Notes: generated by a model not told the origin, from the sequence alone. 64,000 nt of DNA from DATHGT01 sp035317605 (GCA_035317605.1 DATHGT010000344.1:6107-70106), one strand, 5' to 3'. Numbered from the stretch's first letter, positions 1-8,156 are shown. Numbers and translations: made by a program.

Positions 1-18
1 TACCGAGGAGTGGAGACC

Positions 19-519
19 ATGGGATACACGCTGGAGGAGTTCTCGGCCGCCTGCCACACCATCCTCACCGAGGATCCCGGGCCGAAGGGGCGCACCAAGG
101 TGTGCGCGCTGGTCCGCGACGTCCTCAAGGACCAGACGTTCGTCGCCGCTCACCTCGGCGACGACGTGCCCGAGCGGAAGATCCTCTACGAAGATCCGGA
201 GCTGGGGTTCTGCATCCTCGGCCACGTCTACAAGGGGGCCAAGGAGAGCAACCCTCACGACCACGGGCCGACGTGGGCGATCTACGGCCAGGCCGAGGGC
301 GAGACGCTCATGAACGACTGGGAGAAGATCGAGGAGGCCACCGCCGACAAGGCCGGCAAGGTCCGCCACGTCCGGAGCTACCCGCTCAAGCCCGGGATGG
401 CCTACCTCTACAACGAAGGCGACCTGCACTCGCCGAAGCGTGAAGGGTCCACGCGCCTGATCCGGATCGAGGGTCAGAACGTGGAGAAGATCAAGCGCTT
501 CGCCTACGAGAAGATCTAG
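19..519 (+). CDS. Cupin-fold protein of unknown function
   Basis: A 166-residue soluble protein. The middle carries NPHDHGPTWAIYG, and about 50 residues later comes PGMAYLYNEGDLHSP. Together these look like the two half-motifs of a cupin metal site (HxH in the first, a His in the second). This resembles small cysteine-dioxygenase-like or cupin proteins, but I cannot name a substrate. The ATG at 19 is preferred over the in-frame GTG at 10 because GAGGAG sits 8 nt upstream of it. Its 3' end faces the minus-strand VOC operon across a strong hairpin. The fold is fairly sure; the function is unknown. Confidence 0.7.
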   Translation: MGYTLEEFSAACHTILTEDPGPKGRTKVCALVRDVLKDQTFVAAHLGDDVPERKILYEDPELGFCILGHVYKGAKESNPHDHGPTWAIYGQAEGETLMNDWEKIEEATADKAGKVRHVRSYPLKPGMAYLYNEGDLHSPKREGSTRLIRIEGQNVEKIKRFAYEKI

Positions 520-533
520 GGCGGGACATCTGG

Positions 534-566
534 GCTCGTCGGCGGAGAGATCCTCCGCCGACGAGC
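534..566. terminator. Bidirectional hairpin terminator between convergent genes
   Basis: A perfect 14-bp stem (534-547 pairing with 553-566) with an AGATC loop lies between the stop codons of two convergent genes. It has no long T-run on either side. Position and perfect symmetry make a shared terminator likely. Confidence 0.7.
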
Positions 567-582
567 ATCGTTCTCGAACGCT

Positions 583-1170
583 CTAGACGGTGACCGCCGG
601 CCGCTTGCCGTCGAACATCGGGTTGTCGGTCTTGTCGATCAGCGCCTCGGGACCCTCGGTCGGCAGCTGCTCGGCGTAGTTCTGGGCGCCGTCGATGTCG
701 CCCTCCCACACCTCGCGGGGCAGCTCGTAGAGCACCTCGATGCCGTGGCCGTCGGGATCCGAGATGTAGACGCTGTGGGTCATCCCGTGGTTCACGCGCC
801 GGTGGAACGGTACGCCCTTCTGCTGGAGATACTCGACCTGCTTGAGCCACGACTCGCGATCGGGCCAGGCGATCGCTACGTGATTGATGCCGGGGCGGTC
901 CGGCATCAGGTTCCACTCTTCCGGCGCCCCGCTCGCGACGTTCTGCGGGACCTCGCAGAGCGCGAGGTCGTGATGGCTCAGGTCGCCGTTGGAGGCGATG
1001 CCGCTGTAGAACCGCATGTTCGGCCGCTTGCGCCCGCCGGGAATCTGCTTCAGCGCGGCCACGCACTTGAAGCCCAGGATCTCGGTCCAGAACTTGTGCG
1101 AAACCTCCATGCTCCGCACGTTGAGGACCAGGTGGTTGATGCCGCGAGGGGCCTGCGCTTCGTTTGCCAT
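583..1170 (-). CDS. VOC-family (glyoxalase/extradiol dioxygenase-like) metalloprotein
   Basis: A 195-residue vicinal-oxygen-chelate protein with two beta-alpha-beta-beta-beta modules. Candidate metal ligands are the His in INHLVLNV near the N-terminus, the His in GINHVAIAW at mid-protein and the Glu in GHGIEVLYE. This is the spacing of type I extradiol dioxygenases. It is the last gene of a minus-strand operon, 12 nt after the ABM-domain gene. Together with the second VOC protein and the monooxygenase-like protein upstream, it suggests oxidation or ring cleavage of an aromatic or quinone compound. The exact substrate is not readable from sequence. Confidence 0.85.
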   Translation of the reverse strand: MANEAQAPRGINHLVLNVRSMEVSHKFWTEILGFKCVAALKQIPGGRKRPNMRFYSGIASNGDLSHHDLALCEVPQNVASGAPEEWNLMPDRPGINHVAIAWPDRESWLKQVEYLQQKGVPFHRRVNHGMTHSVYISDPDGHGIEVLYELPREVWEGDIDGAQNYAEQLPTEGPEALIDKTDNPMFDGKRPAVTV

Positions 1171-1182
1171 GAGTCCGTCCTC

Positions 1183-1488
1183 CTACTTGTAGTCCTTCGG
1201 ATAGATCGTGGTGCAGCGGGCGGCGTTGGTGGGCTCGGCCAGAACTTCGGCGGCCGCGGCGCGCCAGCGCGGGTAGTGGGCCGAGGCCTGGTGGGCCTTG
1301 AAGGCGTTCTCGTCCTGGTAGACCTCGTAGAAGAAGAACCGGTTGGGGTCGGCGTTGTCCTGGAGCACGTCGAAGCGCAGGCATCCGGGCTCGTCGCGCA
1401 CGGAGCAGGTCGAATCGTCCAGGGCCGCGGCCAGGAACTTCTCGCGCATCTCGGGCTTCACCTTGAGCGGAACGACGACGGCGTACAT
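1183..1488 (-). CDS. Putative quinol monooxygenase (ABM domain)
   Basis: A 101-residue protein covering a single antibiotic-biosynthesis-monooxygenase domain (dimeric ferredoxin-like fold). It starts MYAVVVPLKVKPEMREKF and contains EPGCLRFDVLQD and RFFFYEVYQDENAFKAH, the usual core of this family. Members such as YgiN oxidise quinols without cofactors; others have unrelated roles. AGGAGG lies just upstream of the ATG at 1488. It sits between two VOC genes, which fits a small oxidative module on a phenolic or quinone substrate. Confidence 0.85.
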   Translation of the reverse strand: MYAVVVPLKVKPEMREKFLAAALDDSTCSVRDEPGCLRFDVLQDNADPNRFFFYEVYQDENAFKAHQASAHYPRWRAAAAEVLAEPTNAARCTTIYPKDYK

Positions 1489-1503
1489 GCAAGTCCTCCT
1501 GGG

Positions 1504-1974
1504 TTAGGAAAGCGTGAGACCGCGGCGCGCCAGCTCGGCGTCGAGGTCGAGCGCGCGCGTGCGGACGGACGTGCCGCCGGGCACGGTCCAGAAAACTTCG
1601 AACTCGAGCCCGTCCGGATCCTTGGCGTAGAGCGAGAGGCTCACGCCGTGGTCGGACTCGCCGACCAGCGAGCCGACCTCGATCAATCGCCGCCGCGCGC
1701 GGGCCAGGTCGGTCAGCTCGCCGACTTCCCACGCCGAGTGGTACATGCGCGCGGTGCCCTCGTGGGGCGGAGCGATTCCGGTCTGCTCGAACAGGCCGAG
1801 GTGATGATCGTCGGCGCTGCCGGGAATTCGCAAGAACGCCGCGGTCGGGTAACGGGTTTTGACCTCGAACCCGAGCACGTCGGTGTAGAAGCGCACGCTG
1901 CGCTCGACGTTCGACACCCACAGCACCAAGTGCTGCAGACGCTTGAGGCCGAGACCGGTGACGACAGCACTCAT
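1504..1974 (-). CDS. VOC-family protein
   Basis: A 156-residue VOC protein. Visible motifs are LQHLVLWVSNVERSVRFYTD at the N-terminus (first ligand His), MYHSAWEVG in the second module and DPDGLEFEVFW (ligand Glu). Its ATG overlaps the stop of the preceding Lin0512 gene by 4 nt (ATGA), so translation is probably coupled. It is the second VOC gene in the same operon and differs clearly from the downstream one, so it is not a recent duplicate. Catalysis (dioxygenase, isomerase or lyase) cannot be assigned. Confidence 0.85.
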   Translation of the reverse strand: MSAVVTGLGLKRLQHLVLWVSNVERSVRFYTDVLGFEVKTRYPTAAFLRIPGSADDHHLGLFEQTGIAPPHEGTARMYHSAWEVGELTDLARARRRLIEVGSLVGESDHGVSLSLYAKDPDGLEFEVFWTVPGGTSVRTRALDLDAELARRGLTLS

Positions 1975-2357
1975 GTGGTAGTGCGAGATGAGCCGCCCCG
2001 GGGCGGCGAGTCGAGCCCTTCAGTGGCCGAAGTGTATTCCGCGCTCACGGTCAGCGAGAGACAGGCGATGATCCCGTCTCCTCCCGGCACGCGCAGCCCG
2101 CCGGCCACGGGATGGACGGTCACTTCGCCGTGGGGGAATTCCTTGCGCACGCGCTCGACGTCGACCGACGCGGGATCGGGCACACCGACCGTGACGTCGA
2201 CCAGCATGCGGCCGCCGCGCTCGCGGATGTCTCGCGCCAGCGGCAGGCTCGAGTGGTGGATGGCGTCGAAGGCCGCGCGGCACGCGGCCTTCGTGGAGTC
2301 GCCGCCATGGAGGTCGAGCCCCATCCCGAACTCGTACACCAGCGTCTGCTTGCTCAT
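1971..2357 (-). CDS. Lin0512 family protein
   Basis: A 128-residue protein of the uncharacterised Lin0512 family, recognised by the opening YEFGMGLDLHGGDSTKAACR and the later DVTVGVPDP and VHPVAGGLRVPGG. Its ATG overlaps the stop of the upstream BNR-repeat gene by 4 nt, and its TGA overlaps the start of the downstream VOC gene by 4 nt. The three proteins are therefore likely made in step. No catalytic function is established for the family. The conserved Asp/His near the N-terminus could bind metal, which is speculation. Confidence 0.85.
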   Translation of the reverse strand: MSKQTLVYEFGMGLDLHGGDSTKAACRAAFDAIHHSSLPLARDIRERGGRMLVDVTVGVPDPASVDVERVRKEFPHGEVTVHPVAGGLRVPGGDGIIACLSLTVSAEYTSATEGLDSPPRGGSSRTTT

Positions 2358-3400
2358 GCGCAGGCCAGCGCGTACACGTCCTGCACGTCGGGCACGCGAT
2401 GCTCGCGCCACGTCTTGCCGCCGTCCTCGGTGCCGAAGACCTGACCCGACCGGCTCACGCAGTAGACCTGATCGGGATTGGTCGGGTGCAGGGCCACCGC
2501 CATCATCGTGCGATCGGCCTTCATGCCGTGGTCGAAGCGCTTCCACGTCTGGCCGAGGTCCTGGCTGCGGTAGAGCGAGCCGTCCTCGCTGCGCGCCGCC
2601 GGGCTGAGGCACGCGTAGAGCGTGCGCGGGTCCTGGGGCGACACGCGGACGTCGCGGCCGTAGGTCAGCGGCGAGAACTTGCCGATCTCCATGTCGCGCC
2701 AGCTCGAGCCGCGGTCGTCGCTCTGGAAGAGTCCCATGCGCACGGCCAGGAACACGGTGCCGGCCTGGGCCGCGCTCACCGCGAGCGCGTGACCGTCGAG
2801 CATGCCCTCGATGTGCGTGTCGCTCTGGATCTTGCTCTTGAGGTGCGGCTGCTCGGCGAGCTTGACCAGATCGGACGTGCAGTCGTCCCAGCTCTCGCCG
2901 CCGTCGAGCGTGCGCATCACGCCGCCGACTTCCAGCGTCGCGTAGACTTCCTGCGGCCGCGCGGGGTCGGACGCCATGCGCATCACCCGGCACGCGAAGC
3001 CCATCTGCACGCGCTCGGGCAGCACGGCCTTGGGAAGCTTGCGGAAGCTCTGGCCCCCGTCCTCGCTCTTGAAGACGCCGACCGGAGCGGTGCCGACGTA
3101 GAGCACGCGCGGGTCGCCGGCCTGAAACGCGATCGACCAGGCCTCGAGGCCCTTCGGGAAGTCGAGCCGCTCCCAGCTGTCGCCGCGATTGGCGCTCCGG
3201 TACGGCCCGTCGTTGGTGCCGATGTAGACGACGTCCGGATTCGTCGGATGGACCGTGATCGCCTGGACGTTGGTCTGCTCCGGCAGACCCTTCGTGAGCT
3301 GCTGCCAGCCGTCCTCGCCGACCTTGCGGCGGAACACCCCGCCGATCTTCCCGGAAATGCGCGCCGAACCCACGTAGACGTGACCTGAAGGATTCGCCAT
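2354..3400 (-). CDS. BNR/sialidase-like beta-propeller protein
   Basis: A 348-residue protein built from repeated Asp-box/BNR elements (S-x-D-x-G-x-[ST]-W), for example RSANRGDSWERL, KSEDGGQSFRKL, RTLDGGESWDDC, QSDDRGSSWRDM, RSQDLGQTWKRF and GTEDGGKTWREH. Each follows a strand like NPDVVYIGT. This is the WD40/YVTN/BNR-like propeller often labelled exo-alpha-sialidase or glycosyl hydrolase. No sialidase Arg triad is evident, so a binding or scaffold role is as likely. There is no signal peptide. GAGGAGG lies 10 nt before the ATG. It is the first gene of the operon that continues to 583. Confidence 0.8.
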   Translation of the reverse strand: MANPSGHVYVGSARISGKIGGVFRRKVGEDGWQQLTKGLPEQTNVQAITVHPTNPDVVYIGTNDGPYRSANRGDSWERLDFPKGLEAWSIAFQAGDPRVLYVGTAPVGVFKSEDGGQSFRKLPKAVLPERVQMGFACRVMRMASDPARPQEVYATLEVGGVMRTLDGGESWDDCTSDLVKLAEQPHLKSKIQSDTHIEGMLDGHALAVSAAQAGTVFLAVRMGLFQSDDRGSSWRDMEIGKFSPLTYGRDVRVSPQDPRTLYACLSPAARSEDGSLYRSQDLGQTWKRFDHGMKADRTMMAVALHPTNPDQVYCVSRSGQVFGTEDGGKTWREHRVPDVQDVYALACA

Positions 3401-3420
3401 GACCGTAGATCCTCCTCAAT

Positions 3421-3441
3421 GGGGGCCTCGAACGGGCCCCC
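3421..3441. repeat. GC-rich intergenic palindrome (GGGGGCC type)
   Basis: GGGGGCC (3421-3427) pairs with GGCCCCC (3435-3441) around a 7-nt loop, just upstream of the Shine-Dalgarno of the BNR gene. It is one of several similar intergenic hairpins in this window. Confidence 0.55.
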
Positions 3442-3526
3442 CAAGCCCGTTTTCGATCATTGAAGGGCTCGGCTGCTCGGAAGCGCCACGGCAAAGCCGC
3501 GGCGCTCCTCGGTGACGCCCGAAGTG

Positions 3527-3532
3527 TATCAT
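3527..3532 (+). promoter_or_regulatory. -10-like box for a leaderless start
   Basis: TATCAT ends 8 nt before the ATG at 3541 and no Shine-Dalgarno is present. A transcript would begin at or next to the start codon. Confidence 0.4.
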
Positions 3533-3540
3533 CGGGCGCC

Positions 3541-4428
3541 ATGGAAAGGCGGCGACTGGGGCGGACGGGGTTGCGGGTGAGCGTGCTGGGGTTCGGGGGG
3601 TCGGAGATCGGTTACGAAAGCGCGTCCCAGGCCACCGTCGACCGCCTGCTCGGCAGCGCGCTCGACGCCGGCCTCAACGTCGTCGACACCGCGGAGTGCT
3701 ACGAGAAGAGCGAGGAGCTGATCGGCGCCGCGCTGGGCGCCCGCCGGAGCCAGTGCCTGATCTTCACCAAGTGCGGTCACGCCGGCGGCTGGAGCCGCGC
3801 CGACTGGCGTGCGACGCCGCTCCTGGCCAGCATCGAGCGCTCGCTCCAGCGGCTCCGGACCGATCACGTCGACCTGATCCAGCTCCACTCCTGCGGTCTC
3901 GATGTCCTCAAGCGCGGCGAATGCATCCGCGCGCTCCAGACCGCGCGCGACCGGGGGCTGGCCCGCTTCATCGGCTACAGCGGTGACGGCGCCGCCGCGC
4001 GCTACGCGGTCGAGTGCGGCGCCTTCGACACGCTCCAGACCTCGGTCAACGTCGCCGAGCAGGAGCCGCTGATGCTCACGCTGCCCCTCGCCATCGAGCG
4101 CGAGATGGGCGTCATCGCCAAGCGCCCGATCGCCAACGCCGTGATCGCGCAGCGCTCAGCGCGAGGCGGCTACGGCTCCGAGTACTGGCGCCGCCTCCAG
4201 AAGCTCGACTACGAGTTCATGAAGGGCCGCGACGCGATCGCCACTGCGCTACGCTTCACGCTCAGCGTCCCCGGAGTCCACACCGCGATCGTCGGCACCG
4301 CCCGCCCCGGCCGCTTCGAAGAAAACGCGCGCCACCTCGAAGCCGGCAAGCTCCCCGCCACCGACATGAAAGCCATCCGCGCCCGCTGGTCCGAAGTCGC
4401 CGACCGCTCCTGGACCGGCCAGACCTGA
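3541..4428 (+). CDS. Aldo/keto reductase
   Basis: A 295-residue NADPH-dependent TIM-barrel oxidoreductase. It starts MERRRLGRTGLRVSVLGFGG, with NVVDTAECYEKSEELIG (catalytic Asp and Tyr), a Lys in IFTKCGH and DHVDLIQLH. The ATG at 3541 is chosen over the longer frame from 3460 because the family begins with exactly this sequence and the preceding residues are low-complexity. It is divergent from the BNR operon. Substrate unknown; members of this group often reduce carbonyls of sugars or xenobiotics. Confidence 0.9.
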   Translation: MERRRLGRTGLRVSVLGFGGSEIGYESASQATVDRLLGSALDAGLNVVDTAECYEKSEELIGAALGARRSQCLIFTKCGHAGGWSRADWRATPLLASIERSLQRLRTDHVDLIQLHSCGLDVLKRGECIRALQTARDRGLARFIGYSGDGAAARYAVECGAFDTLQTSVNVAEQEPLMLTLPLAIEREMGVIAKRPIANAVIAQRSARGGYGSEYWRRLQKLDYEFMKGRDAIATALRFTLSVPGVHTAIVGTARPGRFEENARHLEAGKLPATDMKAIRARWSEVADRSWTGQT

Positions 4429-4518
4429 CGGCTACTGTCTGAATACTTGGACATTCCACGGGCAGCGCCCGGTGGCATACTGCTATGGAGTGCGAGACTT
4501 TGGTTTAGGAGTTCGAAG

Positions 4519-4806
4519 ATGAAATCGAATTGGCGAGATGCGGTGTCCGATCCGACGGACCGAAAGGTCATTGAGTCGTTGGACGATCCCCGCTGGGATT
4601 TTCGCACCGTGCCGGGTCTGGCGACGTCAACCGGTTTGCCGGAGCACATCGTCCGTGACGTTTTGAGCCGTTATCCGCAAGTCATTCGGCGATCGCCGGT
4701 CCCCGACTCACAGGGCCGGGAACTTTATACCCTGGTTTCCAAGGGTGGTGGGCTTCGGGAGTGGTACGCAAGGACACGGGCATTCATCACCAAGAGCATC
4801 GCCTAA
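4519..4806 (+). CDS. Small winged-helix-like protein
   Basis: A 95-residue protein. The segment DFRTVPGLATSTGLPEHIVR reads as a helix-turn-helix, followed by RELYTLVSKGGG as a likely wing, so a DNA- or partner-binding winged helix is plausible. The ATG at 4519 is chosen because TAGGAG lies about 8 nt before it; a longer in-frame start at 4447 has none. It is followed after 18 nt by a small membrane-protein gene, probably cotranscribed. Both are less GC-rich than their neighbours, which hints at acquisition. No named family recognised. Confidence 0.6.
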   Translation: MKSNWRDAVSDPTDRKVIESLDDPRWDFRTVPGLATSTGLPEHIVRDVLSRYPQVIRRSPVPDSQGRELYTLVSKGGGLREWYARTRAFITKSIA

Positions 4807-4824
4807 ACCAGAGGACGACTCGGT

Positions 4825-5124
4825 ATGGCCATGTTAGACGGCTTTGGGCTTGGTATCCTTGGCGGGCTTCTGGCGGAAGTCTTCAGCCTCTCCAAGTTGC
4901 GGTACCTCCCGAAGCGTGAGCTGCCGCTCTGGCTCACGTCGGTGTGGTACTGGGTCATCACGGGGTTGCTCATACTTTCCGGTGGTGTACTGGTCGGTAT
5001 CTATCTTGGTTCCGGCGTCGCGATGACACCGCTTCTCGCGGTGAACATTGGCGCTTCGGCGCCGCTGATCCTTCAATCGCTCGTTTCCCAGACCCCAGCC
5101 ATCGATCCGGGACAGATCGACTGA
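4825..5124 (+). CDS. Small membrane protein of unknown function
   Basis: A 99-residue protein with about three hydrophobic stretches: GFGLGILGGLLAEVFSL, SVWYWVITGLLILSGGVLV and MTPLLAVNIGASAPLILQSL. It is therefore an inner-membrane protein. GAGGAC lies 8 nt upstream of the ATG. It probably forms a two-gene unit with the winged-helix-like protein before it; such pairs can be a sensor or regulator with its membrane partner, but that is only a guess. Lower GC than the flanks. No family recognised. Confidence 0.55.
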   Translation: MAMLDGFGLGILGGLLAEVFSLSKLRYLPKRELPLWLTSVWYWVITGLLILSGGVLVGIYLGSGVAMTPLLAVNIGASAPLILQSLVSQTPAIDPGQID

Positions 5125-5135
5125 AACGGCGGGCG

Positions 5136-6056
5136 CTAACGTAGGCCCGGCATCGTGAAGTTGCGCTGATCCAGCTCGGTCACCAGCGCCTTCGATTGGT
5201 CGGGCGTGAGCGCGACGAGCGGGGGGCGCACGGTGACCCATGAGGCGTCGCCACCGTAATGCGCGATGGCGGCTTTGAGGGCGGGGATCATCGGGAACTT
5301 CGCGAAGGTGCCGCGGATCTCGTCGAGGCGGGACTGCTGGGCGTCAGCGTCGGCGTTCTGCCAGGTGTCGAAGAGGCGGGCAATGGGGTCGGGGTTCACG
5401 TTGGCCGTCGCGCTGATGCAGCCGGCGCCGCCGTTGCGCATGTTCTGGAGCAGGAACGTCTCCGAGCCGGCGAAGACGTCGAAGCCCGACTTCGCGAACG
5501 CATCCAGGAACGCCTGGGTGTTCTTCCAGTCGCCGCCGCTGTCCTTCATGCCCGCGGTTTGCACCGGGTACGCTTTCAGCAGGCGCTCGACCAGGCCCAG
5601 CGTGATCGGCACCTGGGACACCGGCGGGATATGGTAGACGTAGACCCGCAGCCGCGATTCGCCGACCCGCTCGATCACCTCCGCGAAGCTCCGGAACAGG
5701 CCGTCGTCGCTCACGCCCTTGTAGTAGAACGGCGGCAGCATCAGCACGCCGCCGCAGCCGAGCTTCATCGCGTGCGCGGTCATCCGCACGGAGTCGGTCA
5801 GGGCGCAGTGACCGGTGCCCGGCATCATCCGCGCGGGGTCGAGACCCGCGGCGACCAATCGGTCGAGCAGCTCGATCTTCTCCTCGACCGAAAGCGAGTT
5901 CGCCTCCGAGTTGGTGCCGAAGACGGCCAGTCCGACGTTCTGTGACAGCAGCCAGCGGCACTGACGCACGAACCGCTCGGGGTCGGGCGTGAGATCGGCC
6001 CTGAACGGCGTCACCACGGGAGAGAGCACGCCTTTGATCCGCTGACTGTCGTTCAC
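5136..6056 (-). CDS. Dihydrodipicolinate synthase-family aldolase
   Basis: A 306-residue class I aldolase/lyase of the DapA/NAL superfamily (TIM barrel). Seen: GVLSPVVTPF at the N-terminus, GTNSEANSLS at the substrate carboxylate site (residues 47-56), the family Tyr in YVYHIPP (Tyr141) and the Schiff-base Lys in GMKDSGGD (Lys171). It is probably not the biosynthetic DapA, because the active-site loop is GTNSE and no lysine genes are nearby. Start is GTG at 6056 with GAGGAGA upstream. It lies 16 nt after the chromate-transporter pair, in the operon led by the quinone oxidoreductase gene. Confidence 0.85.
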   Translation of the reverse strand: MNDSQRIKGVLSPVVTPFRADLTPDPERFVRQCRWLLSQNVGLAVFGTNSEANSLSVEEKIELLDRLVAAGLDPARMMPGTGHCALTDSVRMTAHAMKLGCGGVLMLPPFYYKGVSDDGLFRSFAEVIERVGESRLRVYVYHIPPVSQVPITLGLVERLLKAYPVQTAGMKDSGGDWKNTQAFLDAFAKSGFDVFAGSETFLLQNMRNGGAGCISATANVNPDPIARLFDTWQNADADAQQSRLDEIRGTFAKFPMIPALKAAIAHYGGDASWVTVRPPLVALTPDQSKALVTELDQRNFTMPGLR

Positions 6057-6072
6057 GATTGAGTCTCCTCTT

Positions 6073-6594
6073 TCAGTGGATGAGCGTGGCGCCGAGCAGA
6101 CCCAGGAGCGCCGCGACGAGGATCACCCACACGGAATCCAACCTGGTAAAAGAGAATACCCCGAAGCTGACCACCGCGATCGCCACGAGAACGCCGCTGG
6201 TCAGGGCGTCGCGCGCCATCGGGACGTTGGCGGCGAGCACCAGGCCGGCGCTCGCCGCGGTCGACGCGCGGATGGCGGCGAGCAGCCGCGGGTTGTCGAC
6301 GCGAGAGCCGACGAGGCGAACGAGCGGGATCGAGAGGAACGCCGGCGTGATCATGGCCAGCCACCCGACACACGCACCGGGCAAGCCCGCCACCAGATAG
6401 CCGACGCTGACGAGGTAGATCCCGTTCGGGCCGGGGCCGCTCCGTCCCGCCGTGAACGCCATGTTGAGGTCGCGATCGGTGAGCAGTCCTCGGCGCACCA
6501 CGAAGTCCTGACGCACCACCGGCAGCGTCGCGGTCCCGCTGAACGTCGTCGCCATGGCCTTGAGCAGCAGCACGTAGAGCAGGACGAGCTTCAC
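6073..6594 (-). CDS. Chromate transporter (ChrA) domain protein, second half
   Basis: A 173-residue membrane protein equal to one Chromate_transp domain: LYVLLLKAMATTFSGTATLP, then RDLNMAFTAGRSGPGPNGIY and several transmembrane helices. ChrA proteins are either about 400 residues with two such domains or, in the short-chain form, pairs of about 200-residue proteins. This is the pair form. The GTG start at 6594 overlaps the stop of the first half by 4 nt (GTGA), so the two halves are translated together and likely assemble as a heterodimer for chromate or sulfate-like anion export. Confidence 0.85.
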   Translation of the reverse strand: MKLVLLYVLLLKAMATTFSGTATLPVVRQDFVVRRGLLTDRDLNMAFTAGRSGPGPNGIYLVSVGYLVAGLPGACVGWLAMITPAFLSIPLVRLVGSRVDNPRLLAAIRASTAASAGLVLAANVPMARDALTSGVLVAIAVVSFGVFSFTRLDSVWVILVAALLGLLGATLIH

Positions 6595-7139
6595 GCGGTC
6601 TCGCCCGAGCTCCAGACGGCGCCGACGAGCGCGGCGCCGATCAGGATCTGGATCGGAGAGATGGACCAAAGAGCGAGGGCCAGAAACCCGGCGGCCGCGA
6701 GGACCACGGTGCGGAGCCACGTCCTCGCCCCGAGCTGGGGCCGGATGAGCAGCCAAGCCCCCGCCCACATCATGCCCACCGCCGAGGCGAGCACGGTCGC
6801 CAGCACGAGCCGGCCGGGACGATTGGCGCTCACCGCGGTGAAGCCCCACGTGAGCAACACCACGAACACGGCGGGCGGCAACGAAGCCACCAGCACGGCG
6901 ACGACGGCGCCGGTCCACCGTCGCAGCATCCACGCGGTGGCCGCGCAGAACGCGAGGCTGCCGGTGCCCGGCGTGATCTTGGCGAGGCTCTGGGCGAGCC
7001 CGTACTGGTCCATCGTGAGCCAGCCGCGCACGTGAACCAGCTCGCGCTGCAAGGTGGCGGTGATCACGTCACCGCCACCGAAGGTCAGATTTCCCGCCCG
7101 GAGATACAGCGCACCCAGTGCGCGAAGACTAGGGCACAA
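6591..7139 (-). CDS. Chromate transporter (ChrA) domain protein, first half
   Basis: A 182-residue membrane protein, the partner of the preceding entry. Typical opening LGALYLRAGNLTFGGGDV, then DQYGLAQSLAKITPGTGSLA and four to five hydrophobic helices. The most likely start is TTG at 7139, with AAGG a few nt upstream. This start overlaps the end of the quinone oxidoreductase gene by 11 nt. Organised as oxidoreductase, ChrA first half, ChrA second half, aldolase. Transport of chromate is known for ChrA; whether it is the physiological substrate here is open. Confidence 0.8.
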   Translation of the reverse strand: MCPSLRALGALYLRAGNLTFGGGDVITATLQRELVHVRGWLTMDQYGLAQSLAKITPGTGSLAFCAATAWMLRRWTGAVVAVLVASLPPAVFVVLLTWGFTAVSANRPGRLVLATVLASAVGMMWAGAWLLIRPQLGARTWLRTVVLAAAGFLALALWSISPIQILIGAALVGAVWSSGETA

Positions 7140-8091
7140 GGACGACCTTGCCGTGGTGGCCGGACTCCATCACGACCTCGTGGGAGCGCGCGGCGTCCTT
7201 GAGCGGGATCTCCGTGGCGATGATCGGCCGCAGCGAGCCGTTGGCGAGTCCCTCCACCAGCGCCGCGTGCAGGCCGACGAGCTGGGCCGGGGTGGTGTTG
7301 AACAGCGCGACCCCGAGGATCGCTGCGTTCTTGTTCATGGCCGAGCGCGCGTTGATCTCGGTGTTGCCGCGGTTGCCGATCACCGCGATGCGCCCGCCCA
7401 TGGCGACGACGTCGAGATCCTTCTGGAGGTTCACGTTGGCCAGCATCTCCAGCACCACGTTCACGCCTTGGCCGTTGGTGAGCTTGGCGATCTCGTCGAG
7501 GTATCCGTCCTTGGTGTGATCGAGCACGTGATGCGCGCCCTGCTCGGCCACGAGCCGCAGGCCGCGCTCGGTCCCCGCGGTGCCGATCACCTTCATCCCG
7601 CGCGCCCGCGCGAGCTGGACGGACGCGATCCCGACCCCGCCGCTCGCCCCGTGCACGAGCACGCTCTCGCCCGCCTCGCCGTGAGCGCGATGGAAGAGCG
7701 CGTGATAGGCGGTCGCGTAGGGCACGTTCACGCCAGCCCCCTGGGCGAAGCTCGCGTTCGCGGGCAGCGGATGCACCTGGGCCTCGTTGCAGAGCGACAT
7801 CTCCGCGTACGCCCCGCTCACCGTGCCCCCGACGTACACGCGGTCCCCCGGCTTCACGCTGGTGACGCCCGCGCCCACCGCCTCCACCACGCCGCCCGTG
7901 TCCCCACCCGGCGTGTACGGCAGCTTCGGCCCGCGGTTATCGGTGTTGGACCGGAGATACGTATCGACCGGATTCACGCCCACCGCATGGTTGCGCACGA
8001 GCACTTGCCCCTGCCCCGGTTGCGGCGCAGGAATCTCCTCGAGCTTCAGAACGTTCGGTCCCCCATACTCCGACACCCGAATCGCTTTCAT
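7129..8091 (-). CDS. NADPH:quinone reductase-like MDR oxidoreductase
   Basis: A 320-residue zinc-free medium-chain dehydrogenase/reductase. The GroES-like part has MKAIRVSEYGGPNVLKLEE and NHAVGVNPVDTYLR. The Rossmann part has VLVHGASGGVGIASVQLAR (dinucleotide loop) followed by KVIGTAGTERG. It lacks the Cys/His zinc ligands, so it groups with quinone oxidoreductase/zeta-crystallin. First gene of a minus-strand operon reaching 5136, with AAAGGAGC upstream of the ATG. Electron donor NADPH is expected from the family. Confidence 0.88.
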   Translation of the reverse strand: MKAIRVSEYGGPNVLKLEEIPAPQPGQGQVLVRNHAVGVNPVDTYLRSNTDNRGPKLPYTPGGDTGGVVEAVGAGVTSVKPGDRVYVGGTVSGAYAEMSLCNEAQVHPLPANASFAQGAGVNVPYATAYHALFHRAHGEAGESVLVHGASGGVGIASVQLARARGMKVIGTAGTERGLRLVAEQGAHHVLDHTKDGYLDEIAKLTNGQGVNVVLEMLANVNLQKDLDVVAMGGRIAVIGNRGNTEINARSAMNKNAAILGVALFNTTPAQLVGLHAALVEGLANGSLRPIIATEIPLKDAARSHEVVMESGHHGKVVLVP

Positions 8092-8156
8092 CGCTATCGG
8101 CTCCTTTCAGCTGTGCGGTTCACCGTCCCAATGGTGCCTGGGATGGTCCGGCGGTT

